From Candidatus Margulisiibacteriota bacterium (lineage in GTDB: Bacteria; Margulisbacteria; WOR-1; O2-12-FULL-45-9; XYB2-FULL-48-7), in NCBI GenBank assembly GCA_025453605.1, contig JALOPZ010000002.1:1-64000 (forward strand): 64,000 nucleotides of DNA, read 5' to 3'. Within the stretch, counting starts at the first letter, position 1, and each line of letters opens with the position of its first letter. The notes beneath the pieces are model-generated. The model was not told where the DNA came from. It did no database searches and worked only from the letters and a program-made list of their open reading frames with translations. The position numbers and the translations under genes were made by a program. Positions 9,001 to 16,332 of this stretch are shown in pieces.

Positions 9001-11986
9001 CAGTTCCGGCGTGATCTCCTCTCACAACACCATCTTTAATAACGAGGCCGATTATCAGGGGCAGGTGAATTCGCGCGAGGACGATCTGCTGACCTATCCC
9101 CGGTTCGTCGATCCCAATAATCACGATTACCGGCTTTACGCCGATTCGCCCTGCGTTGGCACGGCGGACGATGGCGGTAACCGCGGCTGTTATCCGGCAG
9201 TCGCGTTCAGCTCCGGCATTACGACCGAGTCGTGGGTCAGCAGTGTTTACGGCGACGATGCGCGCGCCGTTTCAACCCCGGACCAGCCGTGGAAAACGAT
9301 CAACCGGGCGCTCGCTTCGACCGAAAGCACCGTCCATGTCCGGGCCGGGACTTATAATGCTGCCAACGGCGATGTATTCCCGCTGGCCATGGCTGATGAC
9401 CAGGTCCTGATCGGTTACAATTATCAGACGGAAATTGCGACGATTGACGCGGGGAACGCGACCGCGGTTACGCTGGCGCCGCGCTCCCGGCTGCAAAACG
9501 TAACGGTCCGGAACAACGCGAGCGGCAACAATCCAACGGTCCTGGTCTGGGGGGCGGACGCTTACTTACATAACAACACGATCGCCGCGGCCGGTAGCGG
9601 CGCGGGAGCGGTCGTCGTTCGGGACGACCGGGTCCGGATCGAAGGGAACGCGATCAGTTCCGGCGGTGGTCCAACTGCTGTGACCGTCAGCAACTACCCG
9701 AGCAATATGGCCGCCGCAACGATCAGGGGGAACACGATCACCAATACCCGCGACGGCGCCACGGCGGTCGATTTCTACGGTCTCGCCCTTATTACCATCG
9801 AGGGGAATACGATCACGGTCAACAACGGGATAGCCGTCTATCCTTCGTATTCAATTTTCGACCTCCGCGGCAACCGGCTCCTGAATTCTAACAGCGGCGG
9901 CGGTTACGGCTTGTTCGTCTACAATAGCTGCCCCGGGACAATGACCAGCAACGAGGTCAACGGTTTTGGCGTCTCCGGCGTTTCTTATACCCCCCAGAGC
10001 GGCGCGGTTTTGACCCTTGACCGGAACACGATCGTCAATTGCCGGTGGGGCATATCCGGTGTCGGTCAGATCATCAGCCGGAACAACATCATCAGTAATA
10101 AACCGGACGGAACTACCCCGGCCAGCGGCAGTATCGGTAACGCTAACGATAATGTTCTCTCGACTTCCACCTACGATGATGTCTGGAACAACGCGACCAA
10201 CTGGGCTTACGTCACTCCCGGGGTTAACTCGATCTCGTTCGATCCGCAATTCACCAACCCGGGGGCCAATGTTTACACCATCCCCTGGGGTTCCGATTGC
10301 GACGGGACTGGCACCCCCGAAGGGACGAATATGGGATGTTATCCGTCGGTCCCGGCCGGGTTGAGTGTCCGGGTCAGGAGCCCCAATGGCGGCGAAGCGT
10401 GGCAAACTGGTTCATATCACAACATTTCCTGGGGTGCGACCGGCCTTGTCAACAAGTTCCGGCTCTATTACTCCACCGGCGAAGCTTACGGTTATCAATT
10501 GATCTCCGGCGAGGTCGCCCCGCGCCTGCGCACCTACAATTGGCAGGTCCGTGACGATCTGACCAATTCAGCTCGGATCAGGGTTGAAATTGTCTCCGGC
10601 GAATCGGTCGCAACCGACGAATCGGACAGCGTATTCACCATCTATGCCGGCATTGGCCTGACGCTGTTCACTCCCAACGGGACCGAAAGCTGGGAGGCGG
10701 AGACATTCCAACGGATAACCTGGGAGGCGGTCGGGACGATCGGCAGCTTCCAGCTCTATTACCGGCAGGGGGGCGGCGGTTACCAGATGATCGCTACCGG
10801 TATCTCCCCGTCGAGCCGCTACTATGACTGGCTGGTGCCGTCGGTCGCCGGGACCGACTTCAAGGTCCGCGTCCAGGCGGTCTCTCCCTACCAGACCGCG
10901 ACCGATGAGTCGGGGGCAAATTTTACGATCTATCCGCCGCCGCCGATCCCGGACAATGTCTCCGGCGAGGTCCCGCTCTACATTGCCCGCGACGGTGCGG
11001 ATATCCGGATCACCTGGGAGACGGCGGTCGGCGATCCGCAGATCTTCCTGCTGACCGGCGACGGCCGCGGCAGTTTTACTACCCAGGAAGGATGGAACCT
11101 GATCTATCAGAGCGGTGTGGTCCAGCCAGGGTTTGGAGCCGATTTTACCGCGATCACCAGCGGGCTCAGACATCTGGATCAGGTCCAGATGGGGACGACC
11201 GAAGCGTATTACAAAGGGATCAGCGCCGAGGTCAGCGACGTCTATGCTGTTAATCCCGATCCGTTTGCCAAAGGGGCCAGTTATCTGGCGTCGGTCAAGG
11301 GGGTCGGCAAATTCAATGTCCGGGTAACACCGGGATATAACTTAATCTCGCTCCCCTTTGTCCCGCAGGGGCCTTCACTGGCTTACCAGATCGGGGATCA
11401 GTTGACCGGCACTTCCGAAAGCAATCCCGCCCGGTCAGATCTGGTAATGAATTTCCAGAACCTGGGGGCGGTTGGCGGTGTCCCGCAGTACACTTACACC
11501 ATCGCCTGGTTCAGCACGGCCGATAATACCTGGTATGATTCTAATAACCGGACCGTGCCGTCAGCGATCTCGCTGGAGGCCGATACTGCTTACTTTATCA
11601 AACTCCTGCCGACCAGCCCGACCACGGAAGTGACGCTGGTCGGCACGGTCTCCAAACTGAAACGGCGTTTGCCGATCAGAGCCGGTTACAATCCCGCCGG
11701 GAGCTGTTTCCCGCGGCCATCGTCGCTGCAGATCCTCGGTTTATCGGCGGTCGCGACCCGTTCGGATTCACCCAACTATGCCGCCAAGTTCATGGAGATG
11801 ACCAAGACCGGTATCGATCTCGGCTGGTACATCATTTATCCGAAAACCAACTCCACGTGGTATGAGGTCAACAATACCACGCTGGTCACGACGCTCGAAG
11901 CAATTCCCGGACAGGGTTATTTTGTCCGGGAATTGGATAATCTGGCCGATCCAGGCTATATCTGGACCTATCCGAAGCCGTATTAA
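1..11986 (+). CDS. Giant secreted beta-helix / TIG surface protein (5' end missing)
   Basis: The frame is open from base 2, before the first ATG at 71. The upstream codons (GTVYARAGTY...) match a later internal repeat, so the gene starts outside the window. More than 3990 residues are visible. Six parallel beta-helix units are seen, five with a DUF1565-like opening such as PWKTINRALA and most closing with a DYR..SPC..GTPEGT..GCYP motif: roughly bases 1-1110, 1120-2190, 5640-6530, 6850-7670, 7980-9200 and 9220-10360. Between and after them lie Ig-like NGGE.W..GS..NITW modules and TIG/IPT domains. A glycine-rich block (about 2840-3715) and a DUF2341-like block (about 4264-5160) are inserted in two TIG domains. 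The C-terminus (about 10970-11986) has a TGDGRG...AYYKG...VGK module followed by two xSLPF/WY repeats. It is probably an extracellular adhesin or surface fibre; the ligand is unknown. Confidence 0.85.
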   Translation, partial: GTVYARAGTYNAANGEVFPHVLAMGQRLRNYQTELATIEVGNTAVEVLRVGGFATVEGLNIRHTYTGTANWTLWVYGSGEVKDCRISHAPRGVLLRGTYARVLNNILTCEVAGATDVYGLYGEDAADSSSILNNNCWVGNSSRALHFHTNCTAGQVQGNLIKVGTGSTGVFLSNTNWTGAALVSGNTIEVGASGYGVYLETASTSTIQNNLIKGAGSGNGVYATDAGTQTISSNEVRNFQHGLNIRLMSTTGNIHNNTIVKFTGSGIALSVNGGVTYNIKNNIICAEPRLGRYTAGTTGIGAAGTMNASNNNCWNNATNYSYAPGAGDSTVFPRFLDPDNDDYRIGNDSPCATGGASGLAVYRGCYSPVALPSVTTVESWVDVNTGLDTNTGTQESPFKTINKGLSRAYGTVHVSAGRYTSPEGISSFPLTPSEDQWLQSAAGWAATIEGGSVARLITPGPWTTLEGFTVKTAGAAGSDGLIYGLLNSTILANRIIVAGTGANGVWLPAASTGSVRRNLIQLTGSGAIGVRALVNASTYVLVEQNTIEVGSGGYGTYMETNNSATIANNLFKGVGSGTGIFAAQAAVHNITSNEVRNFQHGISLGLMSTTGNIFNNTIVKFTGYGIALGVNGAVTFNIKNNIVCAEPRPLPAPVGTYGIGSAGTVVSGYNDAWNNATNYSYTPAASDITADPRFVDPYNNDYQLQAGSPCIGTGTPEGTDRGCYPFGGMPTLRVLTPNDGENWNGYSWQNITWESTGYLATLSLFYSTDGGSNYLPIVSGEANDGLYSWHLPGLSSSNCKVKITGYGAATVTDESDGVFTAFVLPAPSISTVTPGSGLDTQTVTVTIEGANFQGGASVALTREGQTTITAGNVNVESASRITCTLDLVGRAVGAWDLVVTNADSRTDSRTFNIYYAPPVIDSVAPNNGPASGGTSVTINGAAFHGTAATGGTITRSGGYVIHTFTGNGTFTLNEAITAEVLVVGGGGGGGGRHGGGGGGGGVIYYGNRPLAAGVYPVTVGMGGTGAQTDTYGADGSDSVFIETARGGGGGGSYGGGTYPNGRSGGSGGGGGHGPSVGAASNQPASIYGGTTYGNAGGNGAGNEAGGGGGAGAAGQTAAQDSYGGAGGNGIANSILGPAYYWGGGGGGGGWEQIAGNGGLGGGGGGGRGGSTAAAGTGGGSALNSGANGVSGTSGAVSGGNGGANTGGGGGGSGQRDYLSYSGVGGNGGSGIVIVRYLPILPTIKFDGVTATDVTVVGQTTLTATAPAHAAGAVKVEVINTDGQLVTRESGFTYNPLPVINTVTPASGINTGEVYLVVSGESFLADVMPTIVLRKAGLSDITPATVTMNGTTQIMATFNLSGKPAGAWDVVVTNRDGGRTTRSGGFSIVDPPPQVGICTPESGPGIGLYAVTVSGANFLPSAFRRQITVSNPGSVQLSDHQVLVTLETDSLVAAGKMRSDRGDIRVYDTNGVTALNFWLETTEASVSKIWIKVPSLEATGARTVYLTYGNPDLTGGGSGAGTFITFDDFNGSGIDYSKWSVWGGNGTIEVSNGVLRLSATAGQNCDWWNTVDRQGKALVLNTLPSGDFHAQARLMTWSNNTYNNFGLAVYQDARTAYWVYRDNGGSEALASIRTGGSNYTGFTLQPLPVYLAIRRIGGYFSLAVSYNGINWTSSPQYNDISFNNLLFFMKNWSSYPVVSGTFDNFLLRRYAATDPTVTVSPESGAPIRLLFGTKEAVSTTYVNSGRLTALVPTHEVVQAVPLTVVNPDGQVGTRESGFIYTSASGVWVGLRSPNGGELWKAGSLHNITWETIGTPDRYQLEYSLDNGASYPFLISSEVAGALRAYAWTVPAELAQPIKVRIQAFKGAEVITSESAASFLISSTDFYVRADRTAGNIDGDGTVDNPWQTITHALAQPQVVAGDTIWAKAGIYSATMDGSKESFPIVLKEGVKLASLTNPTTLATIDAGSITVEALTLPANSALEGTTVKFSGTGRGLWITGPNTAVTDVLIYGAGQGNAVFYDGSLAGAQSGGLLANCVIRNADCGVFLNGNTSVTAVTVESNTIVKDRVGIYSNQWPAAAITIRNNIISNNPSGEGTPAAGSCGLYGSALSLLNNNSFSDVYGNELNYYNTNAGGNNIVRRPRFINEAVHDYRLNHNSPCINSGTPFGTAEMGALPYTGNVALYVINPNGGETLTADSSYEVTWYATGESGPLDGFTFMYTYVYHDQSGDHPSNVTVWNDNYYPGPTYSWTPIYYSRNYRVNITASREGVLYDAASDDDFMVRYFSSDYYVDAINGDNNYTGLEAVPSGRNGPWKTLTYALSMAQTGSTVHVATGEYNAALGETFPLTIEGIRVVGNNSATVTIEGSSTAGGGLVRLRTGATLESCGIKDNGTDNNGIGVAVLGDGVDVRQNRIWHGGTPGTFYRSLEFRLNSGGQAYRNLIWNTRYAIYTRTVTPVVFDGNTITRFTAAALGGDTGTSYEARNNLISGEGAGTGLYTTGTFTSNYNNITGCAAAYSGGSAGAADTYRFPKLKSDLSLNHNSPCIDAGTPEGTDQGALQFTGLAVRLISPNGGGIVPAEAPTDLTWRASYGGNPLDITLSYSLNGGLSYDETIVSGTANDGIYSWSVPNIHSPTGRIKVRAAYDVTEAEDESDANFVFVQAATDFYVNAAIGNDLNYDGTSSEVSGLKGPWRTISYALRTVPSGATIHVAAGSYNASHGETFPLTVEADIALKSDAVPSTAAVIDGGPVAAVRLKTRTVLDGFTVTNRVSTGGYRTNYNNSTVTTLGQSVRVINNTISNTDPVNGECYPLYIAGHGTGTLSLNATIEGNTISGAQGVTVLVESSNATIRRNQIIATGTGVIIPYCGAGSGGIEGVIPVNNMLLEENTVEATATGVGIGVGGYNYRITRNKVISTTGTGNGIALQYWTGGAAVSNEVRSFYRGIYTDPYDDNILIANNTLVRNQIGIQWASGTARTIKNNIITAAPRPGSYLDGSVGFMTAGSSGVISSHNTIFNNEADYQGQVNSREDDLLTYPRFVDPNNHDYRLYADSPCVGTADDGGNRGCYPAVAFSSGITTESWVSSVYGDDARAVSTPDQPWKTINRALASTESTVHVRAGTYNAANGDVFPLAMADDQVLIGYNYQTEIATIDAGNATAVTLAPRSRLQNVTVRNNASGNNPTVLVWGADAYLHNNTIAAAGSGAGAVVVRDDRVRIEGNAISSGGGPTAVTVSNYPSNMAAATIRGNTITNTRDGATAVDFYGLALITIEGNTITVNNGIAVYPSYSIFDLRGNRLLNSNSGGGYGLFVYNSCPGTMTSNEVNGFGVSGVSYTPQSGAVLTLDRNTIVNCRWGISGVGQIISRNNIISNKPDGTTPASGSIGNANDNVLSTSTYDDVWNNATNWAYVTPGVNSISFDPQFTNPGANVYTIPWGSDCDGTGTPEGTNMGCYPSVPAGLSVRVRSPNGGEAWQTGSYHNISWGATGLVNKFRLYYSTGEAYGYQLISGEVAPRLRTYNWQVRDDLTNSARIRVEIVSGESVATDESDSVFTIYAGIGLTLFTPNGTESWEAETFQRITWEAVGTIGSFQLYYRQGGGGYQMIATGISPSSRYYDWLVPSVAGTDFKVRVQAVSPYQTATDESGANFTIYPPPPIPDNVSGEVPLYIARDGADIRITWETAVGDPQIFLLTGDGRGSFTTQEGWNLIYQSGVVQPGFGADFTAITSGLRHLDQVQMGTTEAYYKGISAEVSDVYAVNPDPFAKGASYLASVKGVGKFNVRVTPGYNLISLPFVPQGPSLAYQIGDQLTGTSESNPARSDLVMNFQNLGAVGGVPQYTYTIAWFSTADNTWYDSNNRTVPSAISLEADTAYFIKLLPTSPTTEVTLVGTVSKLKRRLPIRAGYNPAGSCFPRPSSLQILGLSAVATRSDSPNYAAKFMEMTKTGIDLGWYIIYPKTNSTWYEVNNTTLVTTLEAIPGQGYFVRELDNLADPGYIWTYPKPY
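560..867 (+). repeat. Coding direct repeat, copy A
   Basis: This segment of the giant gene encodes beta-helix rungs containing SNEVRNFQHG and NNTIVKFTG. It recurs as copy B about 1.08 kb downstream with many silent and some coding differences, indicating an older internal duplication of a whole beta-helix unit. Confidence 0.75.
1637..1945 (+). repeat. Coding direct repeat, copy B
   Basis: Second copy of the segment at 560-867. Both start with ACGATCGAGGT and end near GCCGCGG or ACCGCGG, and both encode SNEVRNFQHG and FNIKNNI/YNIKNNI. Divergence at wobble positions argues against an assembly duplication. Confidence 0.75.
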
Positions 11987-12006
11987 AAATGGAGGGCGAT
12001 GAATAA

Positions 12007-14283
12007 ATGAAAATATGTGAGCGGTTCAAAGGAGGAGTGATCGCGGTCGGTTTGCTTTGTCTATTGGCCGGGCCATCCCTGGCGGCGGTAGTGACAGTGA
12101 TCCCGCAGAACGCCGAAGGATATTTTGCCCGCGACAATAATAATCAAAATTTGCCGGCCGGCAGCTATATCCAATTGATTGCCGGCAGTCCGGTTACCCC
12201 GTTAGCCACCGGCGAACCGGGCGCGGGCAACACCCTGCTCGCCACTAACACGCTCAACGGGAGCGGCCTTTACTATTTTGTCGTCAACGGGATAACGGTC
12301 GGTTCAACTGTTTACCTGCGCGTCTGGAATACCACCAGTTGGCCGCCGGCGGTCGGGACTTATTACGGCAACTCCGGCACGCACGTCGCCCAGGATAAGG
12401 CGCCGCTCCCCGACGAATGGCTGGTCAACCAGCACATCGACGCTGATTACCGGATCGCGACGACTACCGGGATCCAACCGGCTTCACGCGGGCAGGGGGC
12501 GCAGGGCCAGTTGATCACGGTGGAAGGCCAGTACTTTGAACCTGGCGCGACGATCAACTTTTCACCTTTCGACAATATGATCCTCTCCGGAGGGACGACG
12601 ACCTACGGCGGCGGGACCAGGATCCATCAGATCCTGAGTATCAACCCGGCTGCGACGACCGGTGGCCGGAGCGTAACGGTGACTAACCCCGGGGCGATCG
12701 CCAGCAATGCCCAGACCTTTACGGTTAATCCCGGGCCGCATCCGTCCACACCGAGCCCGAGCAGCCTCTACCGGGGTGACAGCGGCCAAACGGTCACGAT
12801 CGGCGGGACCGGTTTCCACAGCAATGCGACCGTTACTCTGAGCGGGAGCGGGATCAACCACGCGACCAACTGGGACAGTGCTACCCAGATGACCCTCGGC
12901 AATTTCCAGATCGCCCCCTCGGCGGTGACCGGGGCGCGGACCGTTACCGTCTACAATCCCAACGACGCCGGGCAGGATACGACCACCTTTACGGTCCGCA
13001 ATCCGACGATCGAAGTTTCACCGTTGAGCGGCTACCTGGGGAACGTTTTTGCGCCGGTTACGGTGACGGGGTACGGCACCCATTTCCTCGGCGGTAGCAC
13101 CTCGGTCACGATGGCAAGCGACAGCGGCCGGGTCCGGGTCGGCAATACCTCGGTGGCCAGCCCGACCAGCCTGACCTTTGATCTTGCGGTCTCGCCCGAG
13201 GCGACGACCGGCGACAAGACCGTTACGATCACGACGGTCAACGTCCTGGGGGAGACGGAAGAGCGGACAGCGACCTTTACGCTCAATCCGCTAGCCTGCC
13301 ACAGCTCCCCGCTGACCGGTCCGTTGGGGACGACGGTTACGCTGACCCTGGCTGGTACCGAGACTCATTTTAACCAAGACCTTACCACGGTCGCGTTCAA
13401 CTCTCCGGCTGGCTTGACGATCAGGCGGGTAACGGTTGCGAGTCCGACTGCTCTGACCGTTGAAGTGGAAATTGCCAGCGGCGCGGCCACGACAGCGCGA
13501 AGCGTGAGCGTAACTACGATCAATGTTGTCGGGGGGACCGAAACACTGACCTGCCCGGAAACTTTTCAACCGGTCGTCCCGACCTTGCCCGGTCAGGTGA
13601 CCAATCTCCGAGCCCTGGCCGAGCCGGCGACCGGTTCGATCACCCTCCGCTGGTTGAACCCGGGGAGCAACTACACGGGGGCCCGGTTTGTCCGGACCAC
13701 CAATTACACCCTGTGGGACAGCTTGACGAAGGATTCGACCGAAGGGCAAATAGACCTCGACGGCAGCGTCGGCGCTATTTCGACCAGCGAGGTCCCCGGG
13801 CTCGATCCGTCCAAGGTTTATTACTTCAAAGTCTTTTCCTACGTCACTTCCGGTATTCAGTTCTTCAACCCTAACGGGGTCAAGGTCGCGGCTATTCCGA
13901 TGGCGGCGGGGGGAGGCGGGCCGGCCCAGCTGACCTTTGTCCTGACCTTGGAGAGCAACGTCAACACTGCCGGCGGGCACGGGATCAACCATTTTGCCCT
14001 CCCGTTCCCGTCACCGTGGTATGTTGACGGAGTTCGGCTGCAGACCGCCTACGATCTGGTTAAGGCGATAAACACCGCGGCCGGAGCGAGGATCGTTTCG
14101 ACCTTTGCCAAGTGGGTCAGTCCGCGGTCGGTCCCGAGTGCGGTCGGGATCAAGCTCCCGGTCGATTTCGATCCCGATAATCTTGACGCTAAAGCCGCCT
14201 TGCAGGATATCACGCTCGGCAACGGCGTCAGCTACCAGGTTTACCTGATCCAGCCGGTCACGTTGGTGATCAAGAATTTTTAA
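12007..14283 (+). CDS. Exported multi-TIG/IPT protein with FN3-like domain
   Basis: 758 residues. The ATG follows a GGAGGG Shine-Dalgarno by 9 bases, 20 bases after the giant gene, so the two are probably co-transcribed. A signal peptide (residues 1-27, ending SLAA) is clear. About four TIG/IPT Ig-like domains span roughly residues 150-520. A fibronectin-III-like domain follows at about 525-635 (LPGQVTNL...GSITLRW). The last 110 residues form a C-terminal module with HFALPFPSPW and a final beta-rich tail, resembling the ends of neighbouring proteins in layout. No catalytic residues are seen. A structural surface or periplasmic role is inferred from domain type and context. Confidence 0.8.
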   Translation: MKICERFKGGVIAVGLLCLLAGPSLAAVVTVIPQNAEGYFARDNNNQNLPAGSYIQLIAGSPVTPLATGEPGAGNTLLATNTLNGSGLYYFVVNGITVGSTVYLRVWNTTSWPPAVGTYYGNSGTHVAQDKAPLPDEWLVNQHIDADYRIATTTGIQPASRGQGAQGQLITVEGQYFEPGATINFSPFDNMILSGGTTTYGGGTRIHQILSINPAATTGGRSVTVTNPGAIASNAQTFTVNPGPHPSTPSPSSLYRGDSGQTVTIGGTGFHSNATVTLSGSGINHATNWDSATQMTLGNFQIAPSAVTGARTVTVYNPNDAGQDTTTFTVRNPTIEVSPLSGYLGNVFAPVTVTGYGTHFLGGSTSVTMASDSGRVRVGNTSVASPTSLTFDLAVSPEATTGDKTVTITTVNVLGETEERTATFTLNPLACHSSPLTGPLGTTVTLTLAGTETHFNQDLTTVAFNSPAGLTIRRVTVASPTALTVEVEIASGAATTARSVSVTTINVVGGTETLTCPETFQPVVPTLPGQVTNLRALAEPATGSITLRWLNPGSNYTGARFVRTTNYTLWDSLTKDSTEGQIDLDGSVGAISTSEVPGLDPSKVYYFKVFSYVTSGIQFFNPNGVKVAAIPMAAGGGGPAQLTFVLTLESNVNTAGGHGINHFALPFPSPWYVDGVRLQTAYDLVKAINTAAGARIVSTFAKWVSPRSVPSAVGIKLPVDFDPDNLDAKAALQDITLGNGVSYQVYLIQPVTLVIKNF

Positions 14284-14293
14284 CCGATACATT

Positions 14294-14328
14294 TGGTCGT
14301 TAGTTGTTAGTTGTCAGTTGTTAGTGGC
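14294..14328. repeat. Heptamer array TAGTTGT
   Basis: Five consecutive 7-base units: TGGTCGT, TAGTTGT, TAGTTGT, CAGTTGT, TAGTGGC. The array overlaps the 5' end of the next gene and replaces the expected signal-peptide start. Confidence 0.8.
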
Positions 14329-16294
14329 GGCAGCCTCGGCTTTGCCGCCCGAGCCGTTCTATTCGCACTACTGGATCGGCGGCGCGGTCAGTTTTGAAGG
14401 GGTGCCGCGGGCGGGGAGCGAGATCGAACTTTCCCGCAGTGGACAGAAACTGACTGCCGTGACGAGGGCAGGGGGACGCTTCGACTTCAATATTTTTGAT
14501 CTCGAGTATTTCCAGGGGGTGCCGGCCGTCTTTGGTGGGGAGTACATGCTGAAAGCGCCGGTCCAGGCGGAGACGAAAGAGCTGGTCGAGAACGTTACCA
14601 CCCTTCAGCGTCAGGGTTATGTCGAACACAGCTTAACGCTGGCCCGGGCCGGCGATAAGGTCCCGCCGCGGGTGGTCCGCTTTCTACCGCCGAGCAAACC
14701 GAAAACTGCTCCCTCGACGGTGGTCCAGATCATCTTCTCCAAGCTGATGGACCGGGTCTCGACCGAAGCGGCCGTCAGGCTAAGTCCGAGCGCCCCGTAC
14801 TTTTATGACTATGAGTGGGAGAACCTGGCTGATCCTGGCAATCCCTATTCCATTCTCCGGTTGATCCCCCTGCCGTCCCTCAATGCGAACACCGGCTACA
14901 CGGTCACCGTCCTGAATACCGCGCGGGATATTTACGGCAATCTGCTCGACGACGAGTACACCCACAATTTCTGGACGGTCGACAGCCTGCGCGAAGACGA
15001 TCAGCCGCCGAGCATTATTTCGGTCTTCCCGCCCAACGGCGCGACCGGAGTTGCCACCCGACCGACGCTCAAGCTTCTCTTCTCAGAAGAGATGAGCCGC
15101 GAATCGGTGGCGCGGGCGCTCTCCTTGCCTGACCTCGGCCGCCCCTGGCTGCTGACCTGGAAGGGGAGTCTCCTCTTCCTGGTCCCGCCGCGGGCACTGA
15201 CCGTCAGCACCCCTTATACGATCGGTGTTAGCCGGGTGGCGCGCGATCCGGCCGGTAATAATCTCGACCGCCAGTACAGTTTTAACTTTACCACTTCGGC
15301 TGTCGCGTCCGATACTACGCCGCCGGAGGTTATCTCGGTCAGCGGCGGTTCGGACGTCGATCTGAGTGCTTACATCGGCATAGTCTTTTCCGAACCGATG
15401 GAGCCGGCGACGATCAACGATAGTAACATAATGGTCACCTATGTTGATAAGAGCACCGGGCTGACCAAACGGCTCCCCGGATCGATCGTCTGGGACACCG
15501 ACAGCAATACGGCCTACTTCCGGCCGGGGGCGGCCTTTGATTCTTTCTCCGGCTATACTGTTATTGTCCGGACCGGGGTGATGGACCTGGCCGGTTTGGA
15601 GATGCTCCGGGAGTACCGCACGACTTTTGTGACGGCCGACTCGCTCGGCCCGGAGATCCGCAAGGTCAAGTTCGACGGTCGCGGTTATGTCGAAAATGAT
15701 GTCATTGCCGCCGACGCGCTGATCAGCGCCGAGGTCTACGATCCGGTCGGGCTCAATTACGATTACCTTTCTCTGCAGATCGGCCGGGCACAGACCGCCG
15801 ATAAGAGTAAGCTCAAGGCGCAGGATGTTTACCGCGACGGTAGGCTTATCTACCAGATCACCCCGGCGATCGGCGACGGGACGCACCTGATCACGATCGA
15901 AGCGGCTGACGCGCGCAATAACCGCGGCACCTGGACCGGCAAGGTCCGGGTCTACTCCGGCGAGGTGATACTCGTTCCGGGGACGGTCGCTTTTGCCGCG
16001 CCGGCGACGATCAGCCCGCTTAAGAGCCAGGCGCAGGGGGAAGAGGCCCGGGCGACGATGGTCTACAACCTGACCGGCCGCGCGGATATCGATCTCCAAC
16101 TCTACGGCCCGACCGGGGTCGTCTGGTCGCGGCGTTATGCCGCCGGGACCAATGGCGGGCTGGCCGGTTACAACGCCGTGGTCTGGAACGGCCTGGACGC
16201 CCGCAGCCAGCCGGTCAGCAACGGGCTTTACACTTTCCGGGTGGTGCGCGGCGGCAAATCGCTCGGGGTCGGTTACATTATCGTTAGCGACTAA
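14318..16294 (+). CDS. Exported Big_5-like Ig protein with FlgD/T9SS-like C-terminus; 5' end eroded
   Basis: 658 residues from a TTG at 14318, the first near-canonical start after the in-frame stop at 14267. There is no Shine-Dalgarno or complete signal peptide. The residues just before ALPPEP look like the end of a leader, and the upstream bases are a heptamer array. Three SbsA-like Ig domains (Big_5 type; motifs PPNGATGVATRPTL and FSEEMSRESV) cover about residues 115-440. The last 85 residues (YNLTGRADIDLQLY...VWNGLDA...NGLYTFRV) form a FlgD-like domain of the kind also used as type IX secretion sorting domains. A similar tail ends the protein encoded at 28015-29172. Either a non-canonical start is used or the 5' end is damaged. 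Confidence 0.75.
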   Translation: MLVAAASALPPEPFYSHYWIGGAVSFEGVPRAGSEIELSRSGQKLTAVTRAGGRFDFNIFDLEYFQGVPAVFGGEYMLKAPVQAETKELVENVTTLQRQGYVEHSLTLARAGDKVPPRVVRFLPPSKPKTAPSTVVQIIFSKLMDRVSTEAAVRLSPSAPYFYDYEWENLADPGNPYSILRLIPLPSLNANTGYTVTVLNTARDIYGNLLDDEYTHNFWTVDSLREDDQPPSIISVFPPNGATGVATRPTLKLLFSEEMSRESVARALSLPDLGRPWLLTWKGSLLFLVPPRALTVSTPYTIGVSRVARDPAGNNLDRQYSFNFTTSAVASDTTPPEVISVSGGSDVDLSAYIGIVFSEPMEPATINDSNIMVTYVDKSTGLTKRLPGSIVWDTDSNTAYFRPGAAFDSFSGYTVIVRTGVMDLAGLEMLREYRTTFVTADSLGPEIRKVKFDGRGYVENDVIAADALISAEVYDPVGLNYDYLSLQIGRAQTADKSKLKAQDVYRDGRLIYQITPAIGDGTHLITIEAADARNNRGTWTGKVRVYSGEVILVPGTVAFAAPATISPLKSQAQGEEARATMVYNLTGRADIDLQLYGPTGVVWSRRYAAGTNGGLAGYNAVVWNGLDARSQPVSNGLYTFRVVRGGKSLGVGYIIVSD

Positions 16295-16332
16295 AATATA
16301 TTTTGACAAGAGCAGAATAGAGGAGTAAAATC

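Noticed and set aside
15083..16309. 408-codon minus-strand open frame
   Set aside because: Opposite the Big_5/FlgD-like gene, with low-complexity charged sequence typical of antisense translation.
16303..16331. TTGACA and TAAAAT with 17-base spacing before the YCF48-like gene
   Set aside because: The -10 would overlap the Shine-Dalgarno and put the transcript start inside the gene.
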